A DNA stretch of 64,000 nucleotides from Sphingomonas sp. Leaf21 (lineage in GTDB: Bacteria > Pseudomonadota > Alphaproteobacteria > Sphingomonadales > Sphingomonadaceae). The DNA is taken from assembly GCF_916858675.1 (NCBI RefSeq), contig NZ_CAKASM010000001.1:62001-126000 (forward strand), read 5' to 3'. The notes beneath the pieces are model-generated. The model ran no database searches, was not told the origin of the DNA, and worked only from the letters and a program-made list of their open reading frames with translations. Each line of letters begins with the position of its first letter. Positions within the stretch are counted from its first letter, which is position 1. A program made the translations under genes and the position numbers. This document shows, in pieces, positions 59,926 to 64,000 of this stretch.

Positions 59926-60099
59926 ATGAGACGCCGCCTGATCCTGACCAACGAAGCCGCCCGCCACCCCTTCCGGCGTTCGCTTCCGCCCCCCGCCCGG
60001 CTGCCCGAGCCGGGTCGCAGCCGCGACGATCAGGATATCCGCCTGTTCGTGCTCAGCTTCACCGCCTTTTTCATCTGCATCTATACCTTCCTGATCTGA
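59926..60099 (+). CDS. Unrecognised 57-aa single-pass membrane microprotein
   Basis: An ATG at 59926 opens a 57-codon frame that stops at 60099. It has a basic, Pro/Arg-rich N-terminal half (MRRRLILTNEAARHPFRRS, PPPARLPEPGRSRD) and a C-terminal hydrophobic segment (IRLFVLSFTAFFICIYTFLI) ending at the last residue. This is a tail-anchored topology with a cytoplasmic head. It lies between actP and the converging LplT-type gene, with only four bases to the latter. It is not part of either neighbour. Its function and family are unknown; codon use is GC-rich and consistent with coding. It is too small to be certain. Confidence 0.6.
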   Translation: MRRRLILTNEAARHPFRRSLPPPARLPEPGRSRDDQDIRLFVLSFTAFFICIYTFLI

Positions 60100-60103
60100 T
60101 CGA

Positions 60104-61414
60104 TCAGGCCGCGTCGACGCATCCGTCGTCGCACGCACGGTGCAGGCGCAGCGCGAGCCATGCCGAAACCAGGCACATCGCGGCGACGAGGAACAGCATG
60201 TTGACCGGCGTGACCCCCGCCGCGCTGATGGCGAAGACGACGACCGAGCCGATCGTCATCGCGAAGCAGTTGACGATATTGTTGGCCGCCACGGTACGGG
60301 CGGTCTGATCCTTCTCCACCGTCGTCGTGAGGAAGGCGTAGAGCGGCACCACGAACATGCCGCCGGTCGTCGCGATCGCCAGCAGCGTGGCGAGGATCGC
60401 TATGGCGCGTGGCTCGCCCAGGAAGGCCTGCCAGCTATACAGCGTACCGACCGGCGCCGGGGTCCAATTGCGGCAGAGGATCGAGAACAGGACGACGAAC
60501 GCCCCCATGCCGATGACCGAGACGGGCGAATAGCGCGCCGAAATCTCACCCTTCAACATGGTGTTGATGACCACCGATCCGATCGCGACACCGATCGAGA
60601 AGATCGCGATGGCCAGGCTTGCGACTTCCTTGTCGGCGGTCAGCACATTCTTGACCAGCGGCGGGAAGATGATGATGAGCACCGCGCCGATCGTCCAGAA
60701 GAAGCTGATCGCGATGATCGCCAGGAACAGGCGGCGGATATGCAGCGTGGCCGAGATCAACCGCCATGACGCGGTGAAGGGATTCCAATTGAGCTTGAGC
60801 GGCGGCCCCTCGCGCGGCGCGGGGGGAACCTGTCGCCCGGTGAACCATCCGAGCACCGCGACGACCAGCACGCCGACGGCGGCGGCCTCGACGGGAATCC
60901 ATCCCGCCGCGACCGTGCCCAGCAGGATCGCCAGATAGGTCCCCGCCTCGACCAGTCCGGTTCCGCCGAGGATATCATCCGGTTCCAGATGCTGGGGCAG
61001 GATCGCGTACTTGATCGGCCCGAAAAACGTCGAGTGGACACCGAGCGCCAGCACGGTGCCGAGCATCAGCGCCAGCCCCATATTGGTATAGCCCGCCTTG
61101 GCGATCAGCAGGCCGAAGGCACCGACCAGCATGATTCCGATCTCGACCGTCTTGACGATCCGGATGATCCGCGCCTTGTCATGGCTGTCGGCCAACTGCC
61201 CGGACAGCGCCGACAGGAACACGAAGGGCAGGATCGACGCGCCCGTAGCGGCGGCGTTGAAATAGGATTCCGACGCGGCGTCGGTGAAGATCGCATAGGT
61301 CGCGAACAGCACCATCGACGTCTTGAAAAGATTGTCGTTGAAGGCGCCGAGAAACTGGGTGGTGAACAGCGGCAGGAACCGGCGCCGCTTGAGAAGCCCG
61401 AGGGCATTGAGCAT
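60104..61414 (-). CDS. LplT-type MFS transporter (lysophospholipid)
   Basis: This 436-aa, 12-helix MFS transporter resembles LplT, which flips lysophospholipids across the inner membrane. It opens with FLPLFTTQFLGAFNDNLFKTSM, the diagnostic LplT segment. Further conserved parts are HSTFFGPIKYAILPQHL and DDILGGTGLVEAGTYLAILLGTVAAG. In E. coli LplT works with the acyltransferase Aas, which is not encoded next to it here. It is divergent from pgsA, which is also a phospholipid gene. The gene ends four bases from the microprotein. Confidence 0.9.
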   Translation of the reverse strand: MLNALGLLKRRRFLPLFTTQFLGAFNDNLFKTSMVLFATYAIFTDAASESYFNAAATGASILPFVFLSALSGQLADSHDKARIIRIVKTVEIGIMLVGAFGLLIAKAGYTNMGLALMLGTVLALGVHSTFFGPIKYAILPQHLEPDDILGGTGLVEAGTYLAILLGTVAAGWIPVEAAAVGVLVVAVLGWFTGRQVPPAPREGPPLKLNWNPFTASWRLISATLHIRRLFLAIIAISFFWTIGAVLIIIFPPLVKNVLTADKEVASLAIAIFSIGVAIGSVVINTMLKGEISARYSPVSVIGMGAFVVLFSILCRNWTPAPVGTLYSWQAFLGEPRAIAILATLLAIATTGGMFVVPLYAFLTTTVEKDQTARTVAANNIVNCFAMTIGSVVVFAISAAGVTPVNMLFLVAAMCLVSAWLALRLHRACDDGCVDAA

Positions 61415-61479
61415 AACGAAAAATGGCCCGATCGTGGCAACAGAATGACGCCAACATAACCATGCGCGTGCGCATCGCC

Positions 61480-61496
61480 AACCGCTTAAAGCGGTT
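61480..61496. promoter_or_regulatory. Palindromes between the LplT-type gene and pgsA
   Basis: AACCGCT-TAA-AGCGGTT is a perfect seven-base inverted repeat, and just before it ATGCGC-GT-GCGCAT (61462-61475) is another. Both sit in the 114-base divergent gap. They may be operators for one or both lipid genes, or an RNA hairpin in the pgsA leader. Confidence 0.35.
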
Positions 61497-61528
61497 TGTC
61501 ATGGACGGGCGAGCGGTTAGAAGGCGTC

Positions 61529-62083
61529 ATGCTCACGCTGCCCAACCTTTTGACGCTCTCGCGAATTGTGGCCGTCCCCCTGCTCGCGGGGCTGTTGTGG
61601 CAGCCTCGCTGGGAACTGGGCTACGGCATCGCCTTCGCGCTCTACTGCCTGATGGGCATCACCGATTATTTCGACGGCTATCTGGCGCGGGCACAGGGCG
61701 CGGTGTCGAAGCTGGGCGTCTTCCTCGACCCGATCGCCGACAAGATCATGGTCGCCTCGGTCATCCTCGTGCTGGTCGCCGTCCAGGTGGTCAGCGGCTT
61801 GAGCGTGGTCGCCGGGCTGATCATCCTGTTGCGGGAGATCGCCGTTTCCGGGCTGCGCGAGTTTCTGGCGCAGTTGCAGGTATCTGTGCCCGTTTCGCGG
61901 CTGGCCAAATGGAAGACGACGTTGCAGTTGATCGCGCTGGGCGGATTGATCCTGGGCGGTGCGCTGCCCGGCTGGCCGTGGGTGCACGAGGTTTCGCTCG
62001 CCGCGCTTTGGGCCGCGGCGGTGCTGACGCTGGTCACCGGCTGGGACTATCTGCGTGTCGGCCTCAAGCACATGGATAGCTGA
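61529..62083 (+). CDS. pgsA: CDP-diacylglycerol-glycerol-3-phosphate 3-phosphatidyltransferase
   Basis: This 184-aa inner-membrane enzyme makes phosphatidylglycerol phosphate, the step toward phosphatidylglycerol and cardiolipin. It starts at ATG 61529 (MLTLPNLLTLSRIVAVPLLAG). The CDP-alcohol phosphotransferase motif DG-x2-AR-x8-G-x3-D-x3-D is visible from TDYFDGYLARAQGAVSKLG through FLDPIADK. Four to five helices follow. Its stop codon overlaps the moaD start by one base, and moaE follows, so the three genes form one transcript. Confidence 0.96.
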   Translation: MLTLPNLLTLSRIVAVPLLAGLLWQPRWELGYGIAFALYCLMGITDYFDGYLARAQGAVSKLGVFLDPIADKIMVASVILVLVAVQVVSGLSVVAGLIILLREIAVSGLREFLAQLQVSVPVSRLAKWKTTLQLIALGGLILGGALPGWPWVHEVSLAALWAAAVLTLVTGWDYLRVGLKHMDS

Positions 62084-62334
62084 TGACCATTCTCTATTTC
62101 GCCTGGGTCCGCGAGCGGATCGGGCTGGCCGAAGAGGCGCCGCGCCTGCCCGATGGTGTGACCAGCGTGGCCGAACTCATCGCCTGGCTGGCGGCGCGCG
62201 GCGGCGGCTATGCCGAGGCATTCGCCGAGCCCGAGCGGCTACGCGCGGCGGTGGACCAGAATTTCGTCGGGCTGGACGCCTCGGTGATCGGCGCGCGCGA
62301 GGTCGCGATTTTCCCGCCGGTGACGGGCGGATGA
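62083..62334 (+). CDS. moaD: Molybdopterin synthase small subunit
   Basis: This 83-aa ubiquitin-fold protein ends in VTGG; its C-terminal Gly-Gly carries the thiocarboxylate used to insert sulfur into molybdopterin. The fold is indicated by ILYFAWVRERIG at the start and DASVIGAREVAIFPPVTGG at the end. It starts in the pgsA stop (TGATG) and overlaps moaE by four bases. Together with MoaE it makes molybdopterin in the cytoplasm. Confidence 0.93.
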   Translation: MTILYFAWVRERIGLAEEAPRLPDGVTSVAELIAWLAARGGGYAEAFAEPERLRAAVDQNFVGLDASVIGAREVAIFPPVTGG

Positions 62335-62783
62335 TCCGCATCCACGTCTCGCCGCAACCGATCGACCTGCTCGGTGAGACGACGAAGGTCGAAGGCGGCA
62401 ATGTCGGTGCGGTGGCGAGCTTTTGCGGATTGGTCCGGGCCGACGACGGCGTGGACGTGCTGGAGCTCGAACATTATCCCGGCGCGACCGAGGCGGCGCT
62501 CGAACGGATCGCACGGACCGCGACGCAGCGCTGGTCGCTCCAGGCTGCGACGATCGTCCACCGTGTGGGTCCGATGCGGCCGGGCGAGCGGATCGTTCTG
62601 GTCATCACGGCCGCGCCGCATCGCCGCGACGCGCTCGACGCCTGCGCCTATCTGATCGATCGGTTGAAGACCGATGCGCCGTTCTGGAAGCGCGAGACGC
62701 GCGGGCTGGAAGCGCGCTGGGTCGAGGCGCGAGCGAGCGATACCGAAGCTGCGTCGCGGTGGCGGGCCGACGACGCGAAATGA
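62331..62783 (+). CDS. moaE: Molybdopterin synthase catalytic subunit
   Basis: This 150-aa large subunit of molybdopterin synthase starts at ATG 62331 (MIRIHVSPQPIDL). It shows GAVASFCGLVRADDGVDVLELEHYPGATE, and HRVGPMRPGERIVLVITAAPHRRDAL. The active-site lysines are expected in the AYLIDRLKTDAPFWKRE segment. It is coupled to moaD. Other molybdopterin genes (moaA, moaC) are not in the window. A hairpin follows its stop. Confidence 0.95.
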   Translation: MIRIHVSPQPIDLLGETTKVEGGNVGAVASFCGLVRADDGVDVLELEHYPGATEAALERIARTATQRWSLQAATIVHRVGPMRPGERIVLVITAAPHRRDALDACAYLIDRLKTDAPFWKRETRGLEARWVEARASDTEAASRWRADDAK

Positions 62784-62786
62784 AAA

Positions 62787-62806
62787 GGCGGAGCCGAAGC
62801 CCCGCC
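62787..62806 (+). terminator. Hairpin after moaE
   Basis: GGCGGAGC and GCCCCGCC pair (one mismatch) around CGAA, immediately after the moaE stop, followed by TCTCTATT. It may also serve the converging fasciclin gene. Confidence 0.5.
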
Positions 62807-62831
62807 TCTCTATTCGGCCATCGCGCGGCGA

Positions 62832-63434
62832 TCAGCCGATCTTGGGGACATTGATGCCGTTGGTCAGGTGGACGACGCCGTTGGTGGCGTTCACGTCCGC
62901 CTTGTCGACATAGGCCTTCTGCCCGTTGACATCGGTCAGCATGATGTTGCCGTTCGGGCCGACCTGCGCCGTCAGCGGCTGACCCGCCAGCGTCGTGAGC
63001 GTAGCGGTCCCGTTCCCGGCGGTGATCTGTGCCTTGAGCTGATCGGCGGTCAGCTTGCCGGCGACGACATGGTATTTCAGGATCGTCGCCAGCGTCGCCT
63101 TGTTCGCGGGCTGGCTGAGCGTGTCGAGCGCACCGGCGGGCATCCGGCTGAACGCCTCGTCACTGGGCGCGAAGACCGTGAACGGGCCGGGGCCCGACAG
63201 GTCCGCGGCCAGTCCCGCCGTTCCCACGAGACGCGCCAGCGTGCTGCGATCGGGCGTCGCGGCCAGGACCTGGACGATGGTGCCGGTGGCCGCGGGCATC
63301 GCCTGCGCAGGGGCCGTGGGCGTGGTCGGCGCGGGCATCGTCTGGGCGGGGGCGGGCGCGGTCGTCTGCGCCGTCGCCATACCGGCGCCCGTCAGAGCGG
63401 TTGCGGTGGCGAGCATGGCAAGGGTCTTCATCAT
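62832..63434 (-). CDS. Exported fasciclin-domain protein
   Basis: This 200-aa protein has a signal peptide (MMKTLAMLATATALTGAGMATA), a Pro/Ala/Thr-rich linker (about 22-55), and one FAS1 (fasciclin) domain (about 60-200). FAS1 hallmarks are TVFAPSDEAFSRMP (H1), ILKYHVVAGKLTADQL, LTTLAGQPLTAQ and the end ATNGVVHLTNGINVPKIG. FAS1 proteins mediate adhesion or matrix contact; the bacterial roles are mostly unknown. Either of two adjacent ATGs (63434 or 63431) is the start. A related gene lies directly upstream on the same strand. Confidence 0.92.
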   Translation of the reverse strand: MMKTLAMLATATALTGAGMATAQTTAPAPAQTMPAPTTPTAPAQAMPAATGTIVQVLAATPDRSTLARLVGTAGLAADLSGPGPFTVFAPSDEAFSRMPAGALDTLSQPANKATLATILKYHVVAGKLTADQLKAQITAGNGTATLTTLAGQPLTAQVGPNGNIMLTDVNGQKAYVDKADVNATNGVVHLTNGINVPKIG

Positions 63435-63545
63435 AAAGATACTCCCGTTCTTCTGGCGGCGGAGCGGGATCGCGTCGCGCCGCATGGTGAAGGGCAGACC
63501 GGCGATTGCGCAAGCGAAACGGCCGGTCTGGGGGGAGTAACGCAC

Positions 63546-64000
63546 TTAATCCAGTTTTGGCACCAAAACGCCGTTCACGATGTGGATCACGCCATTGGCC
63601 TGGGCCAGATCGCCCGCCTCGATATAGCTCTTGTTGCCGCCCGCATCGGTGAGCGTGATGACCGACTGGGTCATGGTGACGGCCAGCGGTTCGCCCTGAA
63701 CGGTCATGATCCGTGCGGTGCCGCCCCCGGCCGCGATCCGCCGCCGCAGCTCGGCGACGCCGACCGTGCCGGGCAGCATATGGAAGCGGAGCAGCTTCAC
63801 GAGCGAGTCGCGATTTGCGGGTTCGAGCAGTTGCTGCTGCACGCCCGGTGCCAGCCGGGCGAAGGCCTCGTTCGACGGAGCGAACAGCGTGTAGGGGCCG
63901 GGACCCGCAAGCGTGGTCGCCAGGCCCGACGCGCGAACGGCCGCGACCAGCGATGACAGCGACGGCGTGGCGGCCGCGTTATCCAGGATGGTCCGGGTGG
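63546..64000 (-). CDS. Second fasciclin-domain protein (5' end beyond the window)
   Basis: About 150 residues of another FAS1 domain are visible: the frame enters from the window edge and continues through TLFAPSNEAFARLAPG, LLRFHMLPGTVGVAEL, IMTVQGEPLAVTM to ANGVIHIVNGVLVPKLD. The start and any signal peptide lie beyond 64000. It is similar in plan to the gene at 62832-63434 and separated from it by 111 bases, so the two are probably a tandem duplicate pair. The end is certain, the beginning is not seen. Confidence 0.88.
   Translation of the reverse strand, partial: TRTILDNAAATPSLSSLVAAVRASGLATTLAGPGPYTLFAPSNEAFARLAPGVQQQLLEPANRDSLVKLLRFHMLPGTVGVAELRRRIAAGGGTARIMTVQGEPLAVTMTQSVITLTDAGGNKSYIEAGDLAQANGVIHIVNGVLVPKLD

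Overview
The window is GC-rich, densely packed alphaproteobacterial chromosome, most likely from a Sphingomonas-type organism (Sphingomonadales). The assignment rests on chvI/chvG placed head-to-head with pckA, the lptD-surA-pdxA-rsmA order, a TonB-dependent receptor paired with a DUF6607 protein, and the general protein style. No phage, insertion sequence, plasmid function or CRISPR array is visible. The one RNA gene is tRNA-Gly(CCC). Most of the window is ordinary core and metabolic chromosome, and the long antisense reading frames are artefacts of GC-rich codon usage.

Layout. 1-3.2 kb: ChvG (cut by the window edge) and ChvI, divergent from pckA. 3.2-3.6 kb: a gene-free block with a 265-bp element bounded by near-perfect 26-bp inverted repeats. 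3.6-8.4 kb: an NfeD/SPFH membrane pair, guaB, an RNA m5C methyltransferase and a TPR protein. 8.4-14 kb: the outer-membrane biogenesis and ribosome operon lptD-surA-pdxA-rsmA. 14-16.3 kb: pepA-holC and a Bfd-like ferredoxin. 16.3-26.4 kb: a DUF418 membrane protein, nhaA, purL, a possibly truncated HExxH protein, a UbiB-type kinase, map, a CinA-type protein and a nucleotide-sugar epimerase. 26.4-30 kb: the tRNA, then DUF6607 and a heme/iron-type TonB receptor with a Fur-box-like site.

30-33.8 kb: an Lrp-type regulator divergent from methionine gamma-lyase, an L,D-transpeptidase, and a DmeR/DmeF-type Ni/Co sensor-exporter pair. 33.8-38.7 kb: an SGNH protein and the homogentisate pathway (hpd, hmgA, maiA and an unexpected Rieske protein) with a divergent MarR regulator. 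38.7-42.4 kb: a tightly coupled GH130-GH13-GT4 glycoside operon of unknown substrate. 42.4-49.1 kb: a TetR regulator divergent from a complete RND tripartite pump, with a clear palindromic operator. 49.1-50.1 kb: mtnP.

50-59.7 kb is an organic-acid uptake region: kgtP, an alginate-export-type porin and dctA on one strand, then dctB-dctD and a DUF485-actP pair on the other. Its DctD regulator lacks the GAFTGA loop that contacts sigma-54. 59.7-64 kb: an unannotated 57-aa membrane microprotein, an LplT-type transporter, pgsA-moaD-moaE, and two tandem fasciclin proteins, the second cut by the window edge.

The points most worth following up are the DctD without GAFTGA, the GH130-GH13-GT4 operon, the 3.3-kb palindromic element, the shared Fur-like site at two iron genes, and the microprotein at 59.9 kb.
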